Program-made: the position numbers and the translations under genes
DNA from: Caldilinea sp. CFX5
GTDB taxonomy: Bacteria > Chloroflexota > Anaerolineae > Caldilineales > Caldilineaceae
Length of the DNA stretch: 50,265 nt
Reading direction: 5' to 3'
Assembly: GCA_021405325.1 (NCBI GenBank)
Contig: QWII01000074.1
Span: 1-50,265 of the forward strand
The notes under the pieces: generated by a model
The model's input: only the letters and a program-made list of their open reading frames with translations
Databases searched by the model: none
What the model was told of the DNA's origin: nothing
Part shown: in pieces, positions 1-6,736 of the stretch
Layout: each line of letters opens with the position of its first letter
Numbering within the stretch: the stretch's first letter is position 1

Positions 1-1
1 A

Positions 2-334
2 TTCGACGAGGGAACGTGGAATCTCCTGAGTGCGGCCGGCCTCACGCGCGAGTACATGCGCGACCATGGCAGCGCGACGGCCGGCGTCGAGCAGCACATC
101 ACCTACAAGCAGGAACTGATGGCGGGAGACGTCATCTCGGTCCACACGACCGTGTTGGAAGTCCGCGACCGTGTCGTCCGTTTCCGGCATGAAATGCGAA
201 AGAACGACTCTGACGAGGTGGCGGCCGTCATGGTCCTGACGGCGGTTCACCTCGACGGCACGTCCCGCCGCGCGACGGCATTTCCCGCACCGATCAAGGC
301 AAAGCTCGAGGCATTCCGTGGCAAGCAGCCCTGA
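2..334 (+). CDS. Acyl-CoA thioesterase, 4HBT hotdog family (5'-partial)
   Basis: The reading frame is open from base 2 and ends with TGA at 334, so the N-terminus is cut by the window edge. The visible ~110 residues fit the C-terminal half of a YbgC/FadM-type 4-hydroxybenzoyl-CoA thioesterase: an HITYKQEL stretch followed by GDVISVHT, a VRDRVVRFRHEM strand and a VLTAVHLD strand close to the end, as in the hotdog fold. Such enzymes hydrolyse acyl-CoA thioesters in the cytoplasm. The nucleophile/Asp region would lie in the missing part. GC-rich third positions match the next two genes and differ sharply from everything right of ~1730. The family call is fairly safe; the substrate is unknown. 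Confidence 0.7.
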   Translation, partial: FDEGTWNLLSAAGLTREYMRDHGSATAGVEQHITYKQELMAGDVISVHTTVLEVRDRVVRFRHEMRKNDSDEVAAVMVLTAVHLDGTSRRATAFPAPIKAKLEAFRGKQP

Positions 335-663
335 CGGGCCGCACGTCGAGCTTCTTGTCGTTCGCCGCCTGCTCGATCAGGCCGACTGAGGCGGTCTGCG
401 AATGGCGACGGGCGCAGCCCGGGACCCGTTCTTCTTCATCGGATGCGGATTGAGGCCCTTGATCCTCGATGCAACCGATGCACTCGTTCCTTACCGTGTG
501 CGCAAGCATCGGGGGCGATGACGTCGCGCAACGTATCGATGACGCTGCGCGGGCGGACCTTATGGCGCCGTCCGCGATTGATGGGCACGGTCTTTTGTGA
601 TCGAGTGAAGCGGTCCCGGCCTGACGCCATCGGACCGGATACATTTCGTACGGGGGAAGACCC
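335..663. other. GC-rich intergenic stretch, no gene recognised
   Basis: This 329-base gap separates the thioesterase from the small membrane protein. Open frames cross it on both strands, but they look like high-GC shadow frames, and none resembles a known family. A GGGGGAAG ribosome-binding sequence at its right edge serves the ATG at 664. I see no clear terminator or promoter. Confidence 0.4.
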
Positions 664-1278
664 ATGACAAGTCTTGCTGCGGCGACAGCGGCGCTCGCGC
701 AGGCCACGCCGCGCAAACGGATCGCTGTTATGGTCGTGCTGTCGGCGATCTCCGCGATCCTGTCCAATTATACTTATACGGTGTTCGGTATCGGGGGCTA
801 TCCGCCGCTGCCCGGCATCTGGTTCGGGCTGGTCATGGCGGCCGGCGCCTGGCTTTGGGTCACGCGCAGCCCGTTCGAATTGCTGGTGGTCGTCCTGATC
901 ACGCTTGCCGCATGGCTGCTCGCCTATCATGTGGCGATCGTCGTCGACGGCTTTATCGACAGGCTGCTGCGGCCGTCCGTGGCGGCGGACGACGAAACTG
1001 GTCCGTGGCTTCTGCGTCACCGCGACGCCACGAAGTTCGCCATCGACGGCCTCGTCGCCGGATTCGTGGGCAGCCTGCTGACCATGTTCGGCGCGTCCGT
1101 GTTCTGCCGTGGCCTGCGGGCGCCCGCGGCCTGGGCGCGCACGGTGTTCATCGGCACGGTGGCCGGCCTGTTGCTGGCGGTGGTCGACAGCAAGCTGAAC
1201 GGACTGCTGCTTCTGTTCATCGTGTGGCAGCCGGCCGTTGCCGCCTCGATCGCGTGGAGTCTGGAACGCCGCACCTGA
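664..1278 (+). CDS. Hypothetical multi-pass membrane protein
   Basis: A 204-residue protein starting at an ATG preceded by GGGGGAAG. It has about five hydrophobic segments: roughly residues 20-38 (IAVMVVLSAISAILSN), 48-64, 72-95 (LLVVVLITLAAWLLAY), 125-150 and 158-200 (VFIGTVAGLLLAVV, LLLLFIVWQPAVAASIAW). A soluble loop at ~97-120 holds acidic residues. I recognise no family. Base composition (GC-rich, third-position G/C) matches the thioesterase and esterase fragments, so it belongs to the same foreign, probably proteobacterial, segment. Function unknown. Confidence 0.6.
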   Translation: MTSLAAATAALAQATPRKRIAVMVVLSAISAILSNYTYTVFGIGGYPPLPGIWFGLVMAAGAWLWVTRSPFELLVVVLITLAAWLLAYHVAIVVDGFIDRLLRPSVAADDETGPWLLRHRDATKFAIDGLVAGFVGSLLTMFGASVFCRGLRAPAAWARTVFIGTVAGLLLAVVDSKLNGLLLLFIVWQPAVAASIAWSLERRT

Positions 1279-1312
1279 GGTGCGGCAGCACGCGCCGGAC
1301 GCGCAGCCTGTC

Positions 1313-1732
1313 ATGATCAGCCATCGCACCCTATCGCAACCTGTAAATAGACCCGGCAAACCGTGGCGCGCAGCGTTGTTCGTTCTGGCCTGTGTCGCGT
1401 TTGCCGCATGCGACGCCGTGCAGCAGGCACGCGCCGCCGAGCCGCGCGAGGAGACCGGCTTCGGCTCGAACCCCGGCAACCTGCGCATGTTCAGCTACCT
1501 GCCCGACGGATTGCCGGACACGCCGGCGCTGATCGTCGTGCTGCACGGCTGCAAGCAGACCGCGGGCGAGTTCGCGCGCGACGGCGGCTGGCTGGCGCTG
1601 GCCGATCGCGCCAAGGCCGCGCTGCTGCTGCCGGAGCAGAAAGGGCTGCCGCGCCATTTCCACGATGTCTATATGCCGCCCTGGATGGTCGCGATGGGGG
1701 GCGCCAACAACCAGAACGGCTGCTTCAACTGA
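1313..1732 (+). pseudogene. PHB-depolymerase-family esterase, 3'-truncated at junction
   Basis: The best start is the ATG at 1313 (MISHRTLSQP). An upstream TTG in the same frame would overlap the previous gene. Residues ~18-43 form a signal peptide or lipoprotein-like leader (ALFVLACVAFAAC ... ARAAEP). Then come GSNPGNLRMFSYLP, LIVVLHGCKQTAGEFA and ALLLPEQKG, typical of the alpha/beta-hydrolase PHB depolymerase/esterase family; HGC precedes the oxyanion region. The frame reaches NNQNGCFN, which in the family continues into WF, but here it hits TGA at 1730-1732. The nucleophile GxSxG, Asp and His are all missing. The stop is created by the switch to unrelated DNA, so this is an artificial or recombinational truncation, not a natural C-terminus. 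Confidence 0.75.
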
Positions 1733-2313
1733 CGAATAAAACACTGGAACTAGCGCGCTTAGAGGGGAGCCACAACTTTGATATGCAAGCGCTCGATCTG
1801 TTGTCAGTGGTTGAAGAAGTGATCGTACAACTAACGCCCACCGCACAGGATGCGGCGGCAATGCTCACCATCGAAACCGAAGTCGGCTTGCCCCCTGTCA
1901 TGGCTGACCGATCAAGCATTAAGCAAGTCTTGCTGAATTTGATCGAGAATTCGATCAAGCACAGTGGCATAAGCAATAGTGGCACCGGTAATCGCATTGT
2001 CATTCGGCTTGCGTTACAGCCAATTGGTGTAGAATGTTCTGTGTACGATCAGGGCGTCGGCATCGAAGCGCACCATCTTCCCATGCTGACTCAGCCTTTT
2101 TATAGGGCTGCGCCAACAGCAACGCCAGGCAGTGGCTTAGGGCTTGCCCTGGTCGTTGAAATCCTCCGTCGCCATCAAAGTGAATTGCGGATTGAGAGCC
2201 GACACAAATCAGTTGTCCCACCTGGGGTAGCGCCTGGAACGTGTGCCAGCTTTACGCTGCCTGCTTTGTGGGAAGCGAAGATCAAGGAAGAGAAAATTGA
2301 TGATGAAGCATAG
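1720..2313 (+). CDS. Sensor histidine kinase, C-terminal fragment (5' part missing at junction)
   Basis: The frame from the junction to TAG at 2313 encodes the end of a HisKA domain (LTNKTLELARLEG) and a full HATPase_c domain: N-box NLIENSIKHS, G1 DQGVGIEAHH, F-box-like PFYR and G2 GSGLGLALV. It would phosphorylate a partner regulator, most likely the NarL-type protein encoded at 3901. The sensor domains and the phospho-acceptor His lie upstream of the junction and are absent. The frame stays open leftward into the foreign DNA, but that part is not kinase sequence. The gene overlaps the next start (2300) by 14 bases, implying translational coupling. Base composition is lower in GC than the left flank. 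Confidence 0.8.
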   Translation: MLQLTNKTLELARLEGSHNFDMQALDLLSVVEEVIVQLTPTAQDAAAMLTIETEVGLPPVMADRSSIKQVLLNLIENSIKHSGISNSGTGNRIVIRLALQPIGVECSVYDQGVGIEAHHLPMLTQPFYRAAPTATPGSGLGLALVVEILRRHQSELRIESRHKSVVPPGVAPGTCASFTLPALWEAKIKEEKIDDEA

Positions 2314-3829
2314 CTTGTTCCGTCAGTTCTTCTGGCGTTCATGGTGGGCGCAGCTCCTAGTCTTGTTGTTGGGTGGCTACTGGCTATTGCCCATCTCTGG
2401 TCAAGTAATGATCTGGCCTGAACAAACGCCTCTACAAAGTTTGTGGCCGCAGATCGTCATTTCACCACGCAATCCGCAGGCGGGTGAACCGATCACCATC
2501 TTTGTAACAGATGCAAAGCCGTGGGCTAATGTACGACTTACCGTGGCTGGACAACCGGCTACCTTTCAGGACTGGCAGGCCCAGCCGATGCTCAAGCGTT
2601 GGTCATGGCAATGGACGGCTGTTATGCCAATACTCGACGTTCCTGATCAGAATACGGTTATTTTTTATCGTGATTGTGACACCGGTTGCCGAATGCGTGG
2701 TCAATTGGCGCTTGAACAGGAGATAGAGCAGGCGGAGGCGACCAACGCGGTAGAGACCGTTGTTGCGCCTGGCCAGGCGACCAAGCTGTGTGTTGGCTTT
2801 GCCAATCCTACGCGTGACTGGCATGGCAAGCAGGGGTGGGTAGTGGAGGTGATTTATGTGCGCCTGGCGAATAGCCAAGCTGATCCCTTCTGGAACATTG
2901 ATGAAGTGGCGACACGCGTGCAGCAAGCAACGGCCAAGGGGCTACAGGTATTGTTACGGGTAGATTATGACAAAGGGCAGACGCTGCCACCTGTTAACGA
3001 TTTTCTGGCGCTCCATGACTATCTGTCCGGTGTTCGTCGTCTGGCGCGTGATGCGCGTCTACAAGGGGTCTACGGACTGATTATCGGCAGTGGCCCCAAT
3101 GCGCTTAGTAGCAACAGTGTAGCTTCTGCTGGCCCATTAACGCCGACTTGGTATGCACGGGTCTTCAATGGGTTTGGCGAGCCGGTAGAGCATATGGATA
3201 ATGTTGTGCAGACTGTCCGCCATGAAAATAACCAGATGCATCTGCTCGTTGGGCCGGTGCGACCTTGGATTACCGATCAGAATGGCAGCCGCACCTATAC
3301 CGTTGATGCGCCGTGGTTGAATTATATGAATACACTAGTCGCAGCTTTGGACGAAGCTGCGCAGATAAAAGCGGCGGCTGGTATTGCTCGAAGTGGGCCT
3401 GATGGTTTTGCTTTGCAAGTGCCGGGTCGCCCCGATGCACCTGAACTTGCTGGCTCACCGCCTGCCGAAGAGCCACGCCGCCAGTTAACCTCGCATGAGT
3501 GGCCGGGTGCCCAAATGGGCTTCCAGGTTTACCAAGATTGGTTACGCATTATCAACAGCTATGCCACCACCCGCGGCCTACCCGCCTATATTACGGCAAC
3601 CAATACCTTTGCGCCTGATGTAGAAATACCGCCAGCGCAAAATTATCCGACCGGTTGGTTAACCACAGCACTAGCTGTCGTCAATACTGAACCACAGGTA
3701 CAGACGCTCTGTTGGTTTCTTGACCTAATCCCCGGTGATGATCGTTGGGATAGTTTTAGTCTTACGCGTCAGCCGGGCAAGATGCTCTATGCCGCTGAGG
3801 AATTTGATGCTTTATTGTGGCAGAAGTAA
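2300..3829 (+). CDS. Membrane-anchored extracytoplasmic protein, barrel-like, unknown function
   Basis: About 509 residues starting at tandem ATGs at 2300, with AAGGAAGAG eight bases upstream; a longer upstream frame lacks such a site. A hydrophobic segment at ~13-33 (AQLLVLLLGGYWLLPISG) looks like an uncleaved signal anchor. Residues ~45-150 resemble an Ig-like beta domain with two cysteines in DCDTGC. The rest (VEVIYVRLAN, LQVLLRVDY, GVYGLIIGSGPN, MHLLVGPVRPW, AYITATNTF, VQTLCWFLDL) has the strand-helix rhythm of a TIM-barrel glycoside-hydrolase-like domain, but I cannot assign a family or catalytic acids. Its place between a kinase and its regulator suggests it senses or acts on an extracellular sugar or wall ligand; that is inference. 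Confidence 0.75.
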   Translation: MMKHSLFRQFFWRSWWAQLLVLLLGGYWLLPISGQVMIWPEQTPLQSLWPQIVISPRNPQAGEPITIFVTDAKPWANVRLTVAGQPATFQDWQAQPMLKRWSWQWTAVMPILDVPDQNTVIFYRDCDTGCRMRGQLALEQEIEQAEATNAVETVVAPGQATKLCVGFANPTRDWHGKQGWVVEVIYVRLANSQADPFWNIDEVATRVQQATAKGLQVLLRVDYDKGQTLPPVNDFLALHDYLSGVRRLARDARLQGVYGLIIGSGPNALSSNSVASAGPLTPTWYARVFNGFGEPVEHMDNVVQTVRHENNQMHLLVGPVRPWITDQNGSRTYTVDAPWLNYMNTLVAALDEAAQIKAAAGIARSGPDGFALQVPGRPDAPELAGSPPAEEPRRQLTSHEWPGAQMGFQVYQDWLRIINSYATTRGLPAYITATNTFAPDVEIPPAQNYPTGWLTTALAVVNTEPQVQTLCWFLDLIPGDDRWDSFSLTRQPGKMLYAAEEFDALLWQK

Positions 3830-3900
3830 GAGAGTGTACTGAATTTCAGGCTGGGGCCACCCTTCCTGGAAGAGTAGGAATACAAAGCGAGGCAATGGGC

Positions 3901-4539
3901 ATGAAGGAGAAAATTCGTGTTTTGCTCGTCGATGACCACCCGCCTTTTCGCGAGGGGCTGCGCGTTCTGCTTGACCGCAATCCACGCATCCAGGTGGTTG
4001 GCGAGGCAGATGATGGACAGAAGGCACTAGACCAACTGAAGTATTTACAACCTGATGTGGTAATTCTGGATTGCCAACTACCTGATGCTGATGGCCCATT
4101 GATTGCGACGGAAATGCGCAAGTGCCAGGCTAGTGTTAAGCTTGTAGCCCTGAGCGCATTCGATGATCCCAACTATATCCGTGGCGTATTGGGTGCAGGC
4201 GCAATTGGCTATTTGTTAAAGAATGAAACAGTTCAAACGATCATTGCTGCGATTGAAGCCGTGGCACAGGGGAAACCCTATTTTAGTGCAGCGGTGCAAG
4301 CACAGCTTGCCAAATTTATGGTTAACATAGAGCAAGTGGGGGCTACCCCTACAGCCCGCGAGCGAGAAATTGTCGAACTACTAGCAGAAGGGCTGACGAA
4401 TGCTCAAATTGGTCGGCAATTGAGTATTGCAGAACGGACTGTGGCTTATCATATTGAGAATTTACTAAGTAAATTTGGTGTGGAGAATCGTACACAAATT
4501 GTTGTCGCTGCAATACGACAGGGATGGTTAAAAGTATAG
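3901..4539 (+). CDS. Response regulator, NarL/FixJ family
   Basis: A 212-residue regulator. The ATG at 3901 is chosen because GAGG lies eight bases upstream; the frame is open back to 3817, overlapping the previous gene. The receiver domain shows the acidic pair D11-D12 (VLLVDDHPP), phospho-acceptor D57 (VVILDCQLPDADG), S85 and K107 (YLLKNE), so all active-site positions are intact. The C-terminal LuxR-type helix-turn-helix covers ~145-208 (TAREREIVELLAEGLTNAQIG, ERTVAYHIENLLSKFGVENR). It probably takes phosphate from the upstream kinase and binds DNA. It is the last gene of the operon and is followed by a strong hairpin terminator. Targets are unknown; the secreted-protein genes just downstream are candidates by position only. 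Confidence 0.93.
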   Translation: MKEKIRVLLVDDHPPFREGLRVLLDRNPRIQVVGEADDGQKALDQLKYLQPDVVILDCQLPDADGPLIATEMRKCQASVKLVALSAFDDPNYIRGVLGAGAIGYLLKNETVQTIIAAIEAVAQGKPYFSAAVQAQLAKFMVNIEQVGATPTAREREIVELLAEGLTNAQIGRQLSIAERTVAYHIENLLSKFGVENRTQIVVAAIRQGWLKV

Positions 4540-4572
4540 CAGTCTGAAGATTCAAACAATCAATTATATATA

Positions 4573-4616
4573 CCAAATAGAAACGAGACGGAGAAATCCG
4601 TCTCGTTTCTATTTGG
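4573..4616 (+). terminator. Intrinsic-terminator-like perfect hairpin after response regulator
   Basis: Perfect 20-base arms (4573-4592 and 4597-4616) enclose a GAAA tetraloop. The stem centre is GAGACGGA/TCCGTCTC, and the right arm is T-rich (TCTCGTTTCTATTTGG). It sits 33 bases after the regulator stop. There is no long T-run behind it, so it may also act as a bidirectional or processing hairpin. Confidence 0.7.
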
Positions 4617-4913
4617 CAGCCCTGGCAAATTTACCAGGTATACTGCTAGTAAAAGATGTAAAAGTTATTTAGCAGATCAACCGTTGTAAACGCAACACAA
4701 CATTGATAAAATGGGAAGCACATCATATGTTAATTGTCTGGTATCAGGTGTAAGGCGCTATGCATCTGGCTTGTATCCTGACAATTATACTTCGATGAAT
4801 TGTCTAGACAGTTATTCCATCACTACATATTTGTATCTACATGTCAAGGTTGTACATTTACAACATGGATTTGTTGGCTTATGTGTAAAGGACTTTAAAA
4901 CAAGGAGCGGTTA
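4617..4913 (+). promoter_or_regulatory. Leader region of small secreted protein, with palindromes and promoter-like motifs
   Basis: This 297-base gap holds an 18-base imperfect palindrome CCTGGCAAATTTACCAGG (4621-4638), immediately followed by TATACT (4639-4644) and GTAAAAGATG. The same arrangement recurs at 5934-5971 before another secreted-protein gene. Further right are a perfect TGTCTAGACA palindrome (4801-4810) and GTTGTACATTTACAAC (4849-4864, 14 of 16 symmetric) ~50 bases before the next start. A 67-codon open frame at 4711-4914 has no ribosome site and unlikely composition, so I do not call it. The operator and promoter roles are inferred from symmetry and position. Confidence 0.4.
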
Positions 4914-5159
4914 ATGAAATATCGAATCGTTTTGACTATTTTGATCTTGCTAATCCTTTTGATTACATCACTTGGTGTTGCTTATGCTCACTCTTCAAGC
5001 TACTGTGGTCACACTTATGAGTCAGGCTGGTTTGAAAACACCGTCTTTGTGAGACACTATTATGCTGGTGGCCATATGCATGAATACCGACATGAGCGAC
5101 CATCTGCTGGAGGGTTTTGGATCACGACTCACTATGAAACTAGAGCTTGCCCCCATTAA
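4914..5159 (+). CDS. Small secreted protein, His/Tyr-rich, unknown
   Basis: An 81-residue product with a strong AAGGAGCGG ribosome site eight bases or less before the ATG. Residues 1-26 are a clear signal peptide (ILLILLITSLGVAYA cleaving before HSS). The mature ~55 residues contain two cysteines (positions ~32 and 79) that could form a disulfide, and many His, Tyr, Trp and Arg residues (VRHYYAGGHMHEYRHE). I recognise no family. Size, signal peptide and aromatic/His content superficially recall class II bacteriocins such as lactococcin-972 relatives, but no immunity or export partner is seen. It is a single-gene unit between two hairpins. AT-rich compared with genes beyond 10 kb. Confidence 0.75.
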   Translation: MKYRIVLTILILLILLITSLGVAYAHSSSYCGHTYESGWFENTVFVRHYYAGGHMHEYRHERPSAGGFWITTHYETRACPH

Positions 5160-5176
5160 TCCTTACAGAGTTTAGA

Positions 5177-5228
5177 TTTGATTGAAGGCACTAACCTTTA
5201 CAAACCTTGGTTAGTGTCTTCAATCAAA
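5177..5228 (+). terminator. Hairpin terminator after small secreted protein
   Basis: Twenty-base arms 5177-5196 and 5209-5228 (TTTGATTGAAGGCACTAACC against GGTTAGTGTCTTCAATCAAA) pair with one wobble mismatch around a 12-base loop, 18 bases after the stop codon. The sequence behind it is AGTTTGT, only weakly T-rich. Confidence 0.65.
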
Positions 5229-5388
5229 AGTTTGTATCCATTGAATTGTACAGAAATGAATTTGACCAGTTAGAGTACACATTATTTTGTGGTTTAAAAC
5301 TTTTCTTTTTATGTAACTATGTGTATACTTGAGATTGTCAACACCATAATGTTAACCAGTCGCAAGTAAGAGTTATTATTTTTGCCAT

Positions 5389-5835
5389 ATGCATAAGAAG
5401 TTAAAAGAATTAAAACGATTTGTTAAGTTCGGCATCGTAGGTTCTATAGGTGCCGTCGTTCATTTTAGTATACTAAACCTAAGTATATTTATTTTGAGTC
5501 ATAATTTTAGTTTGGATGTGAAATTATCGGCACAACTATCTAATCCCCTGGCCTTTCTGTGTGCTGTGACTTCAAATTTTTTGTTTAATCGATTTTGGAC
5601 GTTTCCCGAGAGTCGTAAACATCATATTCGGGGACAGTTCCTTACCTACACAGCCATTAATACAATTGGCCTAGGTATTAATCAATTGGTGTTTGCCACA
5701 ATGATTAACTGGATTACACCAAATATAACAGCAAATGCTTTATTTGCTGCGAATATTTCATTGCTAGTAGCCATTGCTATTGTGTTTTTTTGGAATTATA
5801 GCGCTAATCGAAAAATTACATATAGTGGATTGTAG
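5389..5835 (+). CDS. GtrA-family membrane protein (copy 1)
   Basis: A 148-residue GtrA/DPMS-type four-helix membrane protein. Visible signatures are LKRFVKFGIVGSIGAVVHF at the start, NPLAFLCAVTSNFLFNRFWTF (helix 2-loop with the family NFxxNRxWTF motif), FLTYTAINTIGLGINQLVF and IAIVFFWNYSANRKITY at the end, with segments at ~12-34, 50-68, 85-105 and 115-137. GtrA proteins are thought to move or flip lipid-linked sugars across the membrane, usually next to a glycosyltransferase; none lies here. A close paralogue (roughly two-thirds identical by eye) is at 9554-10012. This copy is visibly more AT-rich than that one. Start chosen at the first in-frame ATG; its ribosome site is weak. Confidence 0.9.
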   Translation: MHKKLKELKRFVKFGIVGSIGAVVHFSILNLSIFILSHNFSLDVKLSAQLSNPLAFLCAVTSNFLFNRFWTFPESRKHHIRGQFLTYTAINTIGLGINQLVFATMINWITPNITANALFAANISLLVAIAIVFFWNYSANRKITYSGL

Positions 5836-5883
5836 GTGTATCTTCTACAAGCTATCCATCGTATTTGGAAAATTGATGTTTTA

Positions 5884-5922
5884 AGCAGAAGCAAGACAAG
5901 AAGAATCCGTCTCGCTTCTGCT
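5884..5922 (+). terminator. Hairpin terminator after GtrA copy 1
   Basis: Arms 5884-5897 (AGCAGAAGCAAGAC) and 5909-5922 (GTCTCGCTTCTGCT) pair with one mismatch around an 11-base loop, followed by TTGTGTTTGT. The CCGTCTCG segment echoes the hairpin at 4573-4616. Confidence 0.65.
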
Positions 5923-6145
5923 TTGTGTTTGTCCCTGGTAGATCTGCCAGGTATTATACTGGTAAAAGATGCAAAAATATTGTGGCAAGGTTGCCGTTGT
6001 GAAATTGTTTTGGATCAGAGAAAATAGATCCAATACGCCGATAGATTAGCCCAGTAAGATTTGGCTATGAGAGTTCTTCATGTGTTGCTCAGTATCATGC
6101 TGATGTTCAAGTTGACAATAGTCTAAATTTTTTAGAGGAGGTAAT
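5923..6145 (+). promoter_or_regulatory. Second copy of the CCTGG-palindrome leader element
   Basis: CCTGGTAGATCTGCCAGG (5934-5951) followed by TATTATACT and GGTAAAAGATG repeats the layout at 4621-4654; weaker similarity continues for ~60 bases (CCGTTGT, GATAAAATG-like). Both copies follow a hairpin terminator and precede a gene for an orphan secreted protein, which suggests a shared promoter or operator. Near the right end TTGACA (6110-6115) and a GAGGAGG ribosome site precede the ATG at 6146. The whole gap 5836-6145 holds no convincing gene. Confidence 0.4.
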
Positions 6146-6688
6146 ATGATTCAGAATCGTCTTTCGACTGCTAATTTTAAATTGCTTGCGCCAGTGTTTG
6201 CAGTGGCACTTATGTTAATGATTACAGGAATTGCCCTTGCTGCATGGGCGCCTAACTTCTCATCAGCCCCATACACTGGAAATTTTTCTTTATCAACCAC
6301 CTCAGATGCTCAAGTTGGTTTTGCACAGTACGTTAAGTGGAATTCCAGTCGTCGCCTGGCAATGCAGTCGGATACTAATCCTCAGTTCGATATGACTGCT
6401 GATTGTACCACTGATAATCCTGGCGGTGATCGTTTGGCTTATAGTGTTTTCTTTACAAACATTCCTAATTCTGGAGTGCAGGTATGGAATGATTGTGGGG
6501 GACTTTCTGCAAAAGAAGAAGTAGATCTAAAAATTAATAAATCGAGCGTGCAAGCAGAAGCTGCGTACTACTATCAGGTGCATTACAAGAAAAATCAGTA
6601 TGGTGTTAGTGGCGCAATCAATCTCTCATATCAACGAGACAACTCGCCCACACATGATCATTTGGATAAGGTGCTGTACAGCAATTAA
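6146..6688 (+). CDS. Secreted protein, unknown function
   Basis: A 180-residue product with a very strong GAGGAGG ribosome site. Residues ~12-35 form a signal peptide (LLAPVFAVALMLMITGIALA, cleavage before AWAP). The mature chain begins with a Ser/Thr-rich stretch (NFSSAPYTGNFSLSTTSD) and carries two cysteines (TADCTTDNPGG and WNDCGG) that may pair. It is rich in Tyr and Asn, and ends YQRDNSPTHDHLDKVLYSN. A beta-rich extracellular fold is likely. No family recognised. It lies upstream of another secreted protein (6737) with only 48 bases between, so the two may be co-transcribed. Confidence 0.75.
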   Translation: MIQNRLSTANFKLLAPVFAVALMLMITGIALAAWAPNFSSAPYTGNFSLSTTSDAQVGFAQYVKWNSSRRLAMQSDTNPQFDMTADCTTDNPGGDRLAYSVFFTNIPNSGVQVWNDCGGLSAKEEVDLKINKSSVQAEAAYYYQVHYKKNQYGVSGAINLSYQRDNSPTHDHLDKVLYSN

Positions 6689-6736
6689 TCCAAAAACTTT
6701 AACAAGCAAATTTATAGTAGAAGGAGTTTACATTCT

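Noticed and set aside
436..1488. 350-residue minus-strand protein in the left segment
   Set aside because: Low-complexity, Arg/Gln/His-rich translation antisense to two better genes in high-GC DNA.
1..1732. Recent horizontal transfer of Burkholderia-like genes
   Set aside because: Two genes are cut at one point with short microhomology and no mobility gene, so a chimera is the simpler reading; kept as a finding rather than a transfer claim.
4711..4914. 67-residue protein upstream of the small secreted protein
   Set aside because: No ribosome site, odd composition and overlap with palindromic regulatory-looking DNA.
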